NCBI GenBank assembly: GCA_913041025.1
Contig: CAJWGQ010000018.1
Coordinates: forward strand, 1-23,843
Direction: 5' to 3'
Source: an uncultured Gammaproteobacteria bacterium
GTDB lineage: Bacteria; Pseudomonadota; Gammaproteobacteria; Pseudomonadales; Azotimanducaceae_A
DNA: 23,843 nt
Both the position numbers and the translations under genes were made by a program. This document shows, piece after piece, positions 1 to 8,112 of this stretch (the stretch's first letter is position 1; each line of letters begins with the position of its first letter). A model generated the notes under the pieces. That model searched no databases. It saw only the letters and a program-made list of their open reading frames with translations, and was not told the origin of the DNA.

Positions 1-379
1 TTCCTCCCTCGTCGAGTTTGATTCCGACCATATCCAATTTGAGGCTTCTATATGCACTAAGTGTTCCAGGATAGTTGAACTCTTCAAGAATCACCGAATC
101 CCCGGGCATTTCTTGAAGTGCTTCAGCGGCAAGTGTAACCGCCTGCATCGAGCCATTGGTTAAGAGAAGGTGATCAGGGTTAACAGCAACACCCTCTCTT
201 TCTTCCTCTCTCCTAGCCATGGCTTGTCTCATTCCTAAATGACCGAGATCACCTGGGTACTTTGTCAGCTCCTCGGCTTGCTCGCCAATGACTTTGACGG
301 CGGCTTCCTGTAATTTTTTTGTGGGGAATGTTCCTGGGTCAGCTCTTCCCGAGCCGAAGTCGTATTGTATTTGCGCCAT
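1..379 (-). CDS. PLP-dependent aminotransferase, class I/II (3' end cut by window edge)
   Basis: Reading leftward from the ATG at 379, an open frame of 126 codons continues off the window, so only the N-terminal third of a roughly 400-residue enzyme is present. It begins MAQIQYDFGSGRADPGTFPT. It then shows the fold-type I features of an N-terminal arm, LTKYPGDLGHLGMRQAMA (about residues 38-55), a cofactor-phosphate-binding stretch LLTNGSMQAVTLAAEAL (about 73-89) and an EEFNYPGTLSAY segment (about 98-109). These match the 2-aminoadipate/PLR-type aminotransferases of the class I/II family. There is no N-terminal winged-helix domain, so it is not a MocR regulator. The lysine that binds PLP lies outside the window. 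The substrate cannot be told. It is divergent from the dioxygenase gene on its right. Confidence 0.85.
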   Translation of the reverse strand, partial: MAQIQYDFGSGRADPGTFPTKKLQEAAVKVIGEQAEELTKYPGDLGHLGMRQAMARREEEREGVAVNPDHLLLTNGSMQAVTLAAEALQEMPGDSVILEEFNYPGTLSAYRSLKLDMVGIKLDEGG

Positions 380-561
380 GTTTGTTTACCACTGCTACAC
401 AAATTTAAGGAACAACGATATTGCTTCGAATTAGTTTAGATCACAAGTTGTAAGGCCGTTGGTTCTTGTCTCACTAGGGACGCCTTAAGTGTTTATTGTG
501 AGAGCCCATTCTGCTATAGATATTGGCTCAGGGAGAATCTTTTTCAGTGAGGAGTTTGGTT
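380..561. other. Divergent intergenic region
   Basis: These 182 bases separate the leftward aminotransferase from the rightward dioxygenase and should hold promoters for both. The only rightward candidate I can point to is weak: TTGTGA at 496-501 and GATATT at 519-524 with a 17-base spacer. I see no convincing leftward promoter, no terminator hairpin and no small gene that looks real. Confidence 0.4.
548..554 (+). promoter_or_regulatory. Ribosome binding site deciding the dioxygenase start
   Basis: The bases TGAGGAG lie 7 bases before the ATG at 562. They make that ATG a much better start than the in-frame TTG at 523, which has no comparable upstream site. Confidence 0.7.
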
Positions 562-1440
562 ATGCACACCGAAAAATCTTTGAATGTTTTGACCCAAGAG
601 CAAAAATCAAAGTATGTGAAAGAGGGGTATTTGGGTTTGCCGGGCTTCCTCTCAGAGCAGTGGCTGGAGAGGTTGCGAGCCGTGACAGAGGGTTTTGTTG
701 AAGAAAGTAAAACGCTTACAAAATCAGACAAGCGTTTTGACTTAGAACCAAATCATACAGCCGAAGAGCCGCGAATCAGAAGACTTAATTCGCCAGTTGA
801 TTTTCACGAAGAATATTGGGAGTTTGCTAGTAAAGGTCCCTTTGCTGATATAGCTGAAGATCTATTAGGCCCCAATTTTAAATTTCATCATTCGAAATTA
901 AATTTTAAATGGTCGGGCGGTGGTGAAGAAGTTAAATGGCACCAAGACATTCAATTTTGGCCGCACACCAATTATGACGTACTGACTTTGGGTATCTACC
1001 TTGAGCCCGTAACAAGCGACATGGCACCCATGGGAATAATACCTGGTAGCCATGAAGGTCCTCTTTATGATCAATATGATGAAAGCGGGCAGTGGACGGG
1101 TAATATACGTGACTCAGATTTGTCGAAAATTAATGCTGAAACGGCCGAATATCTGTTTGGCGAGGCCGGTACGGTAACCGTTCACAACTGCCGCAGCATT
1201 CATGGGTCGGCTCCAAACCTGACAAATAAAATAAGGCCTCTACTTCTTTGTGCCTATTCTTCTGCCGATGCTCTACCAATTACGAACCTAACCAATGGCG
1301 GTCTTCACTCAGAAGAGTTTATTCGGGGAGGTCCGGCAAAATGGGCGCGATTCGATCATCGCCCTGTACTGATGCCACCCGACTGGTCAAAGGTTGGTCA
1401 CAAATCCATATTCGCCCATCAGCAAAAAGAGGGTAAATGA
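562..1440 (+). CDS. Phytanoyl-CoA dioxygenase (PhyH) family Fe(II)/2-oxoglutarate oxygenase
   Basis: A 292-residue protein of the PhyH family, cytoplasmic non-haem iron oxygenases that couple 2-oxoglutarate decarboxylation to substrate hydroxylation. The iron-binding HxD pair is visible in KWHQDIQFW (His127, Asp129). The distal histidine is His214 in SIHGSAPN, and Arg225 in KIRPLLL is placed to hold the 2-oxoglutarate carboxylate. The family's GIIPGSHEGPL segment (about 158-168) is also present. I chose the ATG at 562 because of the strong Shine-Dalgarno; an in-frame TTG at 523 would add 13 residues. It converges on the F420 operon, ending 4 bases before the end of fbiC. The substrate is unknown; bacterial PhyH proteins act on many small molecules, so the name does not imply phytanoyl-CoA. 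Confidence 0.9.
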   Translation: MHTEKSLNVLTQEQKSKYVKEGYLGLPGFLSEQWLERLRAVTEGFVEESKTLTKSDKRFDLEPNHTAEEPRIRRLNSPVDFHEEYWEFASKGPFADIAEDLLGPNFKFHHSKLNFKWSGGGEEVKWHQDIQFWPHTNYDVLTLGIYLEPVTSDMAPMGIIPGSHEGPLYDQYDESGQWTGNIRDSDLSKINAETAEYLFGEAGTVTVHNCRSIHGSAPNLTNKIRPLLLCAYSSADALPITNLTNGGLHSEEFIRGGPAKWARFDHRPVLMPPDWSKVGHKSIFAHQQKEGK

Positions 1441-1444
1441 CTTA

Positions 1445-3928
1445 TCAGTTTCCTATCTGTGATACATCAAGAAGCTTTGCAGGTTCGTTCCTGATCAATG
1501 AAGAACTTGGGGTTTTGCGCTCGTATTTTTTTGCTGGCGTATTGTTGATTTCTTCCAGTTCCCTGGCTTTGATACCTGAATCTTCGCGCTCTCGAGAAAC
1601 TTTCCCATAAACAGTGTTTCGTTGAGCGGGGCTTCGATTAAGCATTTGAATCAGCTTACGCATTTCCATCGGTGAAGTTTCCTGACCATGCTGAGTCCCT
1701 GCGGCGCGACTGATCGACTCATTCATTAATGTGCCACCGAGATCATTACACCCAGCGTTTAAGCAGGCTTTAATGCCTTCATGTCCCATTTTGACCCAGC
1801 TTGCTTGTATGTTTCGAATGGATTTTCCAAAGGCGAGCCTTGCCACTGAATGCATCAAGACCGCCTCTCTAAAGGTAGGACCTTTCCTTGCTTGGCCTTT
1901 CAAATACATAGGCGCTTCCATATGTATAAATGGTAATGGCACAAACTCGGTAAACCCTCCCGTTTGTTCTTGAAGCGTTCTGATTCTGATTAGATGTCTA
2001 GCCCAATGTTCAAGGCGTTCGACATGCCCATACATAATGGTAGACGTGGTTTTAAAACCGACTTCATGCGCTGCTGCCATTACGTCTAACCACTGTTGAG
2101 TATTGATCTTATCGGCGCAGATCACATCCCGAACTTCATCGTCGAGAATTTCTGCGGCGGTTCCCGGCAGCGTACTTAATCCAGCCTCTTTTAAAAGAGA
2201 TAAATAGTCGACCAAATTCATCTCCATGGTTGCAGCACCTTGCCAGATTTCAAGGGGTGAAAACGCGTGGATATGAATGTCTGGAACGGCTTCTTTCACG
2301 GTCCTAAGGATATTAACGTAGGTTTCGCCGGTGTATTCAGGATGAATCCCGCCTTGCATGCAGACCTCGGTTGCTCCTCTTTCCCACGCTTCCTTAGTTC
2401 GTCTGCCTATTTCTTCCTCAGATAAGTCATAGGGTCTGCCTCTTAGGTTTTCGGCTAGTTTGCCTTTAGAAAAGGCGCAAAATTGGCATTTGAAATAACA
2501 TATGTTGGTGTAATTAATGTTTCGATTAACTACGAAACTGACCGAATCACCATTCAATTCTCGCCGGAGTTTGTCGGCCGCCTGCGTTACCGCAGAAAAA
2601 TCATCGCCTCGGGCTTGGAATAAACGAATGATCTCGTGCTCGTTCAACGATTCATTGTTTGATGATTTATCTAGAATGGTACTAATGTCTTTGGAGACTT
2701 TCTTTGGCGCGTTAATTAATGCGCTCATTATCTCGTTAGGTGGCTTCGTTTCTATATCACCGGGTGACCAGTCATCTGTTCTGGGGAATCCTTCAGTATC
2801 CACCATATCCGCAATTCGCTCATGTAGATTAGGATGGGTCCAGGAAGCAAAATCTCGTGCATAATCCGGGTATATTGTTAGACGTTCGTCTAGATGTTTC
2901 CCTGCAGCGTAGGTTTGCTTTGACAAGTCATCCAGGTGAGGCCATGGGGCTTCTGGATTAACAAAATCAGGAGTGACAGGAGAGACGCCTCCCCAGTCAT
3001 TGATTCCTGAATTAACGATTTGAGATAGAACTCCTGGACTCAAGTTTGGAGGAGCCTGGACACTCATCTTGGGCCCAAAGATGATCCTCGCGATCCCTAT
3101 GGTCCATAATAGCTCATTAAGATCAGGCTCAGGTGCATGGACCATTTTGGTTTCGGGTTTAGCACGAAAATTCTGGATTATGATTTCCTGTATATGTCCA
3201 TATTGGTCCTGGATTCGTCGAATTTTGAGCAGGCTATCTATACGCTCTAAACGAGTTTCGCCAATACCAATCAAGATGCCGGTGGTAAAAGGGATCTTCG
3301 CGATTCCGGCGTTCTCAAGAGTTTGCAATCTTACTTCTGGAATTTTGTCCGGAGAGCCATAGTGTGGCATTCCCTTTTCGCACAAACGATCAGACGCAGA
3401 TTCGAGCATAATTCCCATGGAAGGAGATACTGACTTTAGGTCTTCTAATTCTTCTGGTGAGAGATTGCCTGGATTGAGATGGGGTAATAGCCCGGTTTCT
3501 TCGAATACTCTTTGTGCAGCCACTTTGAGGTACTCTGTAGTTGTGCTATAGCCCATCTCGCTAAGCGCTTCGCGGGCCGCCTTGTATCGTAATTCGGGTT
3601 TTTCTCCCAGGGTAAACAGCGCCTCTTTGCAGCCCATTTCCGCGCCTTGTTTCGCCTGTTGCAATACTTCATCCAGACTCATGTACGGTGCTATTACCTT
3701 TCTAGGTACTTTCGCAAAGGTACAATAATGACAAACGTCTCTACACAAATGAGTGAGTGGGATGAATACTTTGCGGGAGTAGGTTACGACATTGTTGAAC
3801 CCCTCGTCTCGCAGTTCTGATGCTACGCGTGCTATAGCTCCTGTGTCTGTAAAATTGGCCAGCTCTAATATTTCGGAATCTGAGAGCTTAGAGCCCGATC
3901 GAGCTTTTTCTAGCAGTAGATTACTCAT
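1445..3928 (-). CDS. fbiC: FO synthase, fused CofG-CofH (7,8-didemethyl-8-hydroxy-5-deazariboflavin synthase)
   Basis: This 827-residue protein makes FO, the deazaflavin chromophore of coenzyme F420, from tyrosine and the pyrimidine intermediate 5-amino-6-ribitylamino-uracil. Two radical-SAM halves are joined as in actinobacterial FbiC. The N-terminal CofG half has its CX3CX2C cluster in LCRDVCHYCTF (Cys62, Cys66, Cys69). The C-terminal CofH half has its own in NICYFKCQFCAF (Cys477, Cys481, Cys484). A linker of roughly 390-450 lies between them. Both halves keep family motifs such as HLNPGNLSPEEL, NDWGGVSPVTPDFVNPE, MQGGIHPEY and NDLGGTLMNESISRAAG. In archaea the two are usually separate proteins. 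The start ATG overlaps the cofC stop by 4 bases (ATGA), indicating translational coupling. It is the last gene of the leftward F420 operon. Confidence 0.97.
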   Translation of the reverse strand: MSNLLLEKARSGSKLSDSEILELANFTDTGAIARVASELRDEGFNNVVTYSRKVFIPLTHLCRDVCHYCTFAKVPRKVIAPYMSLDEVLQQAKQGAEMGCKEALFTLGEKPELRYKAAREALSEMGYSTTTEYLKVAAQRVFEETGLLPHLNPGNLSPEELEDLKSVSPSMGIMLESASDRLCEKGMPHYGSPDKIPEVRLQTLENAGIAKIPFTTGILIGIGETRLERIDSLLKIRRIQDQYGHIQEIIIQNFRAKPETKMVHAPEPDLNELLWTIGIARIIFGPKMSVQAPPNLSPGVLSQIVNSGINDWGGVSPVTPDFVNPEAPWPHLDDLSKQTYAAGKHLDERLTIYPDYARDFASWTHPNLHERIADMVDTEGFPRTDDWSPGDIETKPPNEIMSALINAPKKVSKDISTILDKSSNNESLNEHEIIRLFQARGDDFSAVTQAADKLRRELNGDSVSFVVNRNINYTNICYFKCQFCAFSKGKLAENLRGRPYDLSEEEIGRRTKEAWERGATEVCMQGGIHPEYTGETYVNILRTVKEAVPDIHIHAFSPLEIWQGAATMEMNLVDYLSLLKEAGLSTLPGTAAEILDDEVRDVICADKINTQQWLDVMAAAHEVGFKTTSTIMYGHVERLEHWARHLIRIRTLQEQTGGFTEFVPLPFIHMEAPMYLKGQARKGPTFREAVLMHSVARLAFGKSIRNIQASWVKMGHEGIKACLNAGCNDLGGTLMNESISRAAGTQHGQETSPMEMRKLIQMLNRSPAQRNTVYGKVSREREDSGIKARELEEINNTPAKKYERKTPSSSLIRNEPAKLLDVSQIGN

Positions 3929-4599
3929 CGTTTTGGCTCCATTGCGTTTTTTCCCATTTCAGATAGGCGGTCAATGATCCCCGATCTGGATAAAAAGGTG
4001 CCTGTTTGGCTATGCGGTGATGATTCGAAGAACATCGTTAAATCACTAGGTACGTCTATATCTAGTGAAAAGCATGAATTAGGCACTATGACCGGGGTAA
4101 TGTTTCTTTCGAATGCGGCCTCCACGTGGGGTCTAAAGCTTTGACCGTCGAAAATATATGGAATAGCCAAAGGAGGAGAGCAGATTAGTCCATTCGTACC
4201 AACTTTTTTTGCATCAGGTAATACTGTTACCGTCTGGTGGCTTGAGATTAATGAGTCTAGCTCCTCAGCGTTCACACCGGGTACATCAGCGGGAACCACG
4301 AAGACACCCTCTGCGTTGAAATTATTCACTAAATGATGGGTTGCTTGTTCCAAAGCATCAGCCAAGCTAGCTGAGGGCGTTTCTGAAAATCGCTCAGTGT
4401 TAAAGGCTTGGGCTAAAGCGTCAGCTTCGGGTGCTCGCGAAACAATTAAAATTTGATCCAGTAAGTTTGAACTGGACAAGGCAGTAAGGACATCTCTGGC
4501 CATAGCCAGCATCAGCGATTTTCTCTCGGAAGCACTCAGGACATTTGCGAGACGTTGTTTGGCCATATCAAACGTCTTTATTGGAACGATAGCCCACAT
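3925..4599 (-). CDS. cofC: CofC/FbiD-type phospholactate (or phosphoenolpyruvate) guanylyltransferase
   Basis: A 224-residue nucleotidyltransferase that activates the three-carbon acid linking FO to the F420 tail, giving the guanylylated donor used by CofD. Visible features are the N-terminal nucleotide-binding loop VPIKTFDMAKQRLANVLS (5-22), the metal-binding VVPADVPGV (101-109, Asp105), KVGTNGL (132-138), SFRPH (154-158) and LDIDVPSDL (179-187). Archaeal CofC uses 2-phospho-L-lactate, mycobacterial FbiD uses phosphoenolpyruvate, and one proteobacterial enzyme prefers 3-phosphoglycerate. I cannot tell which applies here. The start has AAGGAG 8 bases upstream (4608-4613). The gene is preceded by an unusual 127-base gap after cofD and overlaps fbiC by 4 bases. 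Confidence 0.95.
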   Translation of the reverse strand: MWAIVPIKTFDMAKQRLANVLSASERKSLMLAMARDVLTALSSSNLLDQILIVSRAPEADALAQAFNTERFSETPSASLADALEQATHHLVNNFNAEGVFVVPADVPGVNAEELDSLISSHQTVTVLPDAKKVGTNGLICSPPLAIPYIFDGQSFRPHVEAAFERNITPVIVPNSCFSLDIDVPSDLTMFFESSPHSQTGTFLSRSGIIDRLSEMGKNAMEPKR

Positions 4600-4757
4600 A
4601 AAAAGTGCTCCTTCGCCTCTTCAAGGCTTGCTGTTGAAAGAATATCAATGACCCCTATTCGCGCTCCTTGCTTTGCGCAACTGAGTTGTCTTTGACGGAG
4701 GGGGAAATAAACTCTTGATAGCGGACCTAGGTCATTTCCTCCAAAAACCTGACGCAC
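4578..4757 (-). pseudogene. Possible gene remnant in the cofD-cofC gap (59-codon open frame)
   Basis: Between cofD and cofC (4600-4726) one leftward frame stays open from within the end of cofD to a stop at 4578-4580 inside the start of cofC. Its second half reads GARIGVIDILSTASLEEAKE, followed by HF and then CGLSFQ and a stop. This resembles the C-terminal strand-helix of small ferredoxin-like-fold proteins such as the YCII or muconolactone-isomerase type. There is no good start codon (only a GTG at 4757 inside cofD) and no ribosome binding site. The expected final strand is missing, as if cofC had replaced it. It could equally be a chance open frame; I call it a tentative relict. Confidence 0.25.
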
Positions 4758-5650
4758 TGCTCTGCTAGGGCAATGCGATCTTGCAACGTTAACATGATGG
4801 TTTGTGTAACGATAGAAGGAATTGGTATATCTTTAGCCTGTTCATGGTCAGTTTGATCTAACACGAATCCGGACAATAGCGATCCATAGTGTTTCGCAAC
4901 AGCGGTCGGAGTAGGAGGAACTCCAAGCTCTTGCATCATTTTCGCAGCTGGGCCTTTAATGGCTAATCCTCCAACGATAGGGGAAACAGCGATCACCGGT
5001 TTGGATTGGAATACCTCCCGGTATTGAGGAACTGACAGTATTGTATCCACGGAAACATAGGGGTTGGAGGGGCAGATGATAATTCCATCGCACTCATCGA
5101 GCCAGGACATCACGACAGGATTAGGATTTGACTTTTCGATCCCTTCGAAGTGGAAATCAATAACAGTTGGTTCGCATTTTTCACGAACGAAATACTCTTG
5201 AAATGGCAGCTTTCCGTCAGCCGTATTTACTGTCGTGCTGATTTTATCATTGCTCATTGGCGCTATACGGTGATCGACTCCAAGAGCTTTGCAAAGTCTA
5301 TCTGCAACGTCTTGAAGGGTCGCTCCCTGGTTTAACATTTGAGTTCTTACGATATGAAGTGCAAGGTCACGATCGCCCAATCTAAACCAGGATTCAGCGC
5401 CAAGTGCTTCTAGTTCGGTGATGCAGGCCCAGGTTTCGTTTTCTCTGCCCCAGCCGAGCTCTGGATTATTTGTTCCGGACAACGCGTAAATTAAGCTGTC
5501 GAGATCTGGCGATATCTCGAGGCCAAGATGTTGAAAATCGTCTCCAGTATTTACTAGAAAGAGAACTTCATCGGAGGTCAGTACCTTACTCAGCCCGAGG
5601 GCTAATTTGGCGCCTCCCACGCCTCCTGTGATGGCGAGAATCTTGGTCAT
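4727..5650 (-). CDS. cofD: 2-phospho-L-lactate transferase (CofD/FbiA)
   Basis: A 307-residue cytoplasmic enzyme that moves the activated phospho-acid from the GDP-linked donor onto FO, giving F420-0 (or dehydro-F420-0). The N-terminal nucleotide-fold loop ITGGVGGAKLALGLS (7-21) is present. So are NTGDDFQHLGLEISPDLDSL (34-53), the FO-side WFRLGDRDLALH (88-99), CPSNPYVSVDTIL (193-205) and SPIVGGLAIKGPAAKMM (223-239), all hallmarks of the family, at the usual length. Its ATG overlaps the cofE stop by one base (TAATG), so the two are probably translationally coupled. A 127-base gap then separates it from cofC downstream. Confidence 0.97.
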   Translation of the reverse strand: MTKILAITGGVGGAKLALGLSKVLTSDEVLFLVNTGDDFQHLGLEISPDLDSLIYALSGTNNPELGWGRENETWACITELEALGAESWFRLGDRDLALHIVRTQMLNQGATLQDVADRLCKALGVDHRIAPMSNDKISTTVNTADGKLPFQEYFVREKCEPTVIDFHFEGIEKSNPNPVVMSWLDECDGIIICPSNPYVSVDTILSVPQYREVFQSKPVIAVSPIVGGLAIKGPAAKMMQELGVPPTPTAVAKHYGSLLSGFVLDQTDHEQAKDIPIPSIVTQTIMLTLQDRIALAEQCVRFLEEMT

Positions 5651-6414
5651 TATCGAAATAGATCCTCGTCCAAGGGACGGTTAATCATTTGCGCAGAATC
5701 CTTGTCGCTCGACATGGTGTTGCCGCGGAAAATTACCACGGGGATTTTTTCGATTGTCTCACCCATATAAAGCGTTGCTATTGCAGCGATTGCGTCTGCA
5801 CGATTTATCAGCGTCACTTTCAGCTCCCTCCCGTAGAGATCGGTACCTCCCCTATGATCATCCAGCACTTTCAGTCCGGCTGATCCGATAGCTGAACCAA
5901 TGGTCCCCAATCGCCAGGGTCGATTATGGCTATCAGTAATCAGAACTCCGAGGTTGACCTTATAGTGATTTCCCAGAGCGCTCCGAAGATTCTGAGCGGA
6001 CGCGTCGGGGTTTTCGGGCAGCAAAAGCGCATGTTCTCCCCCTTGATGGTCTATGTTGGATTGATCGATACCCGCATTGGCCCCCACGATTCCGAGACGG
6101 TGTCGGACGATCAGTACCCCCGGTTTCTTACGCATGATCTCATCGGACTCTCTTAATATGAGCTCAACTAATCTGGGATCCTTTTCTGTTTCGTTTGCTA
6201 ATTCAATTGCCTCTTGCGAGGGGGTAACCTCAGCTAGATTAATCAATCGATTTTCTGCCTTGGAAACGATTTTTTGGGCTATGCATACAACATCGTCCTC
6301 TTGCAATTTAATACCTTGATCATCCAACGATTTTCGGATGACCAGGGCAAGATCATCGCCATTTTCCACCATAGGAACGTTTTCAAGAGATATTATTTGG
6401 GGATGGCTATTCAT
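5650..6414 (-). CDS. cofE: Coenzyme F420-0:L-glutamate ligase, stand-alone CofE
   Basis: A 254-residue GTP-dependent ligase that adds glutamates to F420-0 through gamma linkages. Family motifs seen are DDVVCIAQKIVSKAENRLI (40-58), ESDEIMRKKPGVLIVRHRLG (89-108), GIVGANAGID (108-117), ITDSHNRPWRLGTIGSAIG (159-177) and DLYGRELKVTLINRADAIA (192-210). The length equals that of archaeal CofE. The C-terminal nitroreductase-like domain of mycobacterial FbiB, which reduces dehydro-F420-0, is absent here and I find no separate copy in the window. The gene starts 18 bases after npdG ends and shares one base with cofD, so it sits inside the F420 operon. Confidence 0.96.
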   Translation of the reverse strand: MNSHPQIISLENVPMVENGDDLALVIRKSLDDQGIKLQEDDVVCIAQKIVSKAENRLINLAEVTPSQEAIELANETEKDPRLVELILRESDEIMRKKPGVLIVRHRLGIVGANAGIDQSNIDHQGGEHALLLPENPDASAQNLRSALGNHYKVNLGVLITDSHNRPWRLGTIGSAIGSAGLKVLDDHRGGTDLYGRELKVTLINRADAIAAIATLYMGETIEKIPVVIFRGNTMSSDKDSAQMINRPLDEDLFR

Positions 6415-6432
6415 GCTTGCTGTCGACGAGGC

Positions 6433-7107
6433 TTAGTGCCCTTGCCCAATAATTTTAATGCCTGAATGCGAGAGGATTCCGCTTCGGTTGATTTGAATCA
6501 ATATCGAAGTCAGGGCTTCTGCTGCAGCTGCGTTATCGATTGGGCCTGCATGCCAACCGACCATGCCTGCGGACTCGATCATTTCAATTACCCGTTGACG
6601 TGCTGCTTTTTTATTGCCAGCAACCAAGACATCGCACTCGATTTGTACATCTTCCTTTAGCAGGTGTGCCGCGATGTTTTGAAAAGCACTGACCACCATG
6701 ACTTCTTCTCCTAGTAACATCTGAGCGCGTTTGCCGGCCGATCCCTCTGGAGGCAGTTGAACGGTGCCTACTTTGGGAGGCACCAGCGGAACGGTAACAT
6801 CGATGAGAATCTTGCCTGTCAGATTTTCCTTGACCGAGCTCAAGGTGGACTCCTGGTGTTCGGCTGGTACCGTGAGCACAACAATATCGCCGGCTTTAGC
6901 GGCATCAAAATTTTCCATAGCCTCAGCAGGAGTCTCAGGACTGATTTCATGTAGCGCTGTGACGGCTGCTTGAGCCTTTTCCAAAGTTCTGGAGCCAATT
7001 ACTATTTTGTGGCCGGCCTTTGACCATCTGATTGCCAGGCCAGTTCCCAGATCTCCGGTACCGCCTAAAATGGCTACTGTTTCTTTAGCGTTTGATCCCT
7101 CTGACAT
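6433..7107 (-). CDS. npdG: F420-dependent NADP oxidoreductase (NpdG/Fno)
   Basis: A 224-residue reductase that passes hydride between NADPH and F420 and so sets up the F420H2 pool. The N-terminal Rossmann loop VAILGGTGDLGTGLAIRWSK (11-30) is the diagnostic sequence of this family. It is followed by IGSRTLEKAQAA (37-48), which binds the NADP phosphate side, and DIVVLTVPAEHQ. The first start codon has only a modest purine-rich site (AGAGAAG) upstream. It is the first gene of the leftward F420 operon and stands back-to-back with an F420-type LLM oxidoreductase. No F420-dependent glucose-6-phosphate dehydrogenase is visible, so NADPH is the likely reductant here (inference). Confidence 0.93.
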   Translation of the reverse strand: MSEGSNAKETVAILGGTGDLGTGLAIRWSKAGHKIVIGSRTLEKAQAAVTALHEISPETPAEAMENFDAAKAGDIVVLTVPAEHQESTLSSVKENLTGKILIDVTVPLVPPKVGTVQLPPEGSAGKRAQMLLGEEVMVVSAFQNIAAHLLKEDVQIECDVLVAGNKKAARQRVIEMIESAGMVGWHAGPIDNAAAAEALTSILIQINRSGILSHSGIKIIGQGH

Positions 7108-7209
7108 AACTTACTTCTCTGAAATAAAGAGCGAGATTATGCCGGTTTTGCTCCTTGAAAGAAAAGTGTGACTAAGAGAACCTAGTAGATTTTATTTGGA
7201 CGACTACGT
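7108..7209. promoter_or_regulatory. Divergent control region of the F420 operon and the LLM gene
   Basis: These 102 bases must drive npdG-cofEDC-fbiC leftward and the LLM gene rightward. On the leftward strand a CATAAT box (7136-7141) is a fair -10 match, but no good -35 lies 16-18 bases before it. On the rightward strand TTGAAA (7155-7160) is a fair -35 without a clear -10. I see no obvious operator palindrome. Confidence 0.3.
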
Positions 7210-8112
7210 ATGAAAATTGGAGTAATGATCGGTGCTGACGATTCTCAAAGTGGCCTCAATGATGTCATTGACCTTGCGAAGAAGGCCGAGAAACTGGGTT
7301 TGGATAGCGTTTGGTTGGCTAATATTTTTTCCTATGATGCGATATCAACGATGGCTTTGGTTGGGAGGGAAACAAACACGATCCGTTTAGGAACTGCTGT
7401 TACACCAACTTATCCTAGGCACCCGGTGGCCATGGCTCAGCAGGCGTTAACGACGGCTGCGGCCAGTAATAATCGTTTTACACTGGGTATAGGTTTGTCA
7501 CATAAGTTGGTCATAGAAGATATGTTTGGGCTTTCTTATTCCAAACCAATTCGTCACATGAAGGAATATCTTGGTGTGTTGATGCCTCTACTCCGAGGGG
7601 AGAGCGCTAATTTTGAGGGCGAGGAATACCGAGTGCAAGGGGTTCAGTTCACCGTTCCTGAGGCGACAGATGTTCCTGTAGTGATTGCGGCTCTAGGCCC
7701 GCAGATGTTGAAGTTGGCGGCAGATATGGTCGACGGTACCAATACCTGGATGGTGGGCCCGAATACTATGGAACAACATATTCTTAAGGCTTTTGAAGAC
7801 GCTGGGAAATCTAACCCGACGGTTGTTGCTGGGCTGCCAATTGTAATGACGAACAAGATTGATGAGGCTAAAGAATCAATAGCCAAGAATTTGACGGTAT
7901 ATGGGCAATTGCCAAGCTATCGTGCGATGTTGGATAGAGAGGGCGTGGAAGGACCGGCCGACCTAGCGCTAGTGGGTGATGAAAATCATTTGTTTGGTCA
8001 AATCAAGCGATTTGCTGACATGGGCGTCACTGATTTCAATGCGGCAATCATGGGCGTGGAAGAAGGCGCTTATGATAGAACCATCGAGTTCCTTGCGTCA
8101 CTTAAGACTTAA
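7210..8112 (+). CDS. LLM-class oxidoreductase, probably F420-dependent (MSMEG_4879-like)
   Basis: A 300-residue TIM-barrel protein of the luciferase-like superfamily. It opens MKIGVMIGADDSQSGLNDVI and has LDSVWLANIFSYDA (about 35-48), IRLGTAVTPTYPRHPVAMAQQ (about 61-81), RFTLGIGLSHK and FEGEEYRV. This pattern is that of the actinobacterial F420-dependent oxidoreductase group named after MSMEG_4879. Such enzymes use F420H2 to reduce, or F420 to oxidise, small organic molecules. Divergence from npdG and the cof genes strongly supports F420 rather than FMN as cofactor (inference from context). The substrate is unknown. Its TAA stop overlaps the stop of the convergent PhyH gene. Confidence 0.9.
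   Translation: MKIGVMIGADDSQSGLNDVIDLAKKAEKLGLDSVWLANIFSYDAISTMALVGRETNTIRLGTAVTPTYPRHPVAMAQQALTTAAASNNRFTLGIGLSHKLVIEDMFGLSYSKPIRHMKEYLGVLMPLLRGESANFEGEEYRVQGVQFTVPEATDVPVVIAALGPQMLKLAADMVDGTNTWMVGPNTMEQHILKAFEDAGKSNPTVVAGLPIVMTNKIDEAKESIAKNLTVYGQLPSYRAMLDREGVEGPADLALVGDENHLFGQIKRFADMGVTDFNAAIMGVEEGAYDRTIEFLASLKT

Noticed and set aside
523..561. TTG start for the first PhyH gene
   Set aside because: It has no ribosome site and the 13 extra residues look unlike the family; the ATG at 562 has a strong TGAGGAG.
489..731. Small open frames on both strands overlapping the first PhyH gene
   Set aside because: They lie in other frames of a well-supported gene, lack recognisable motifs and have no good ribosome site.
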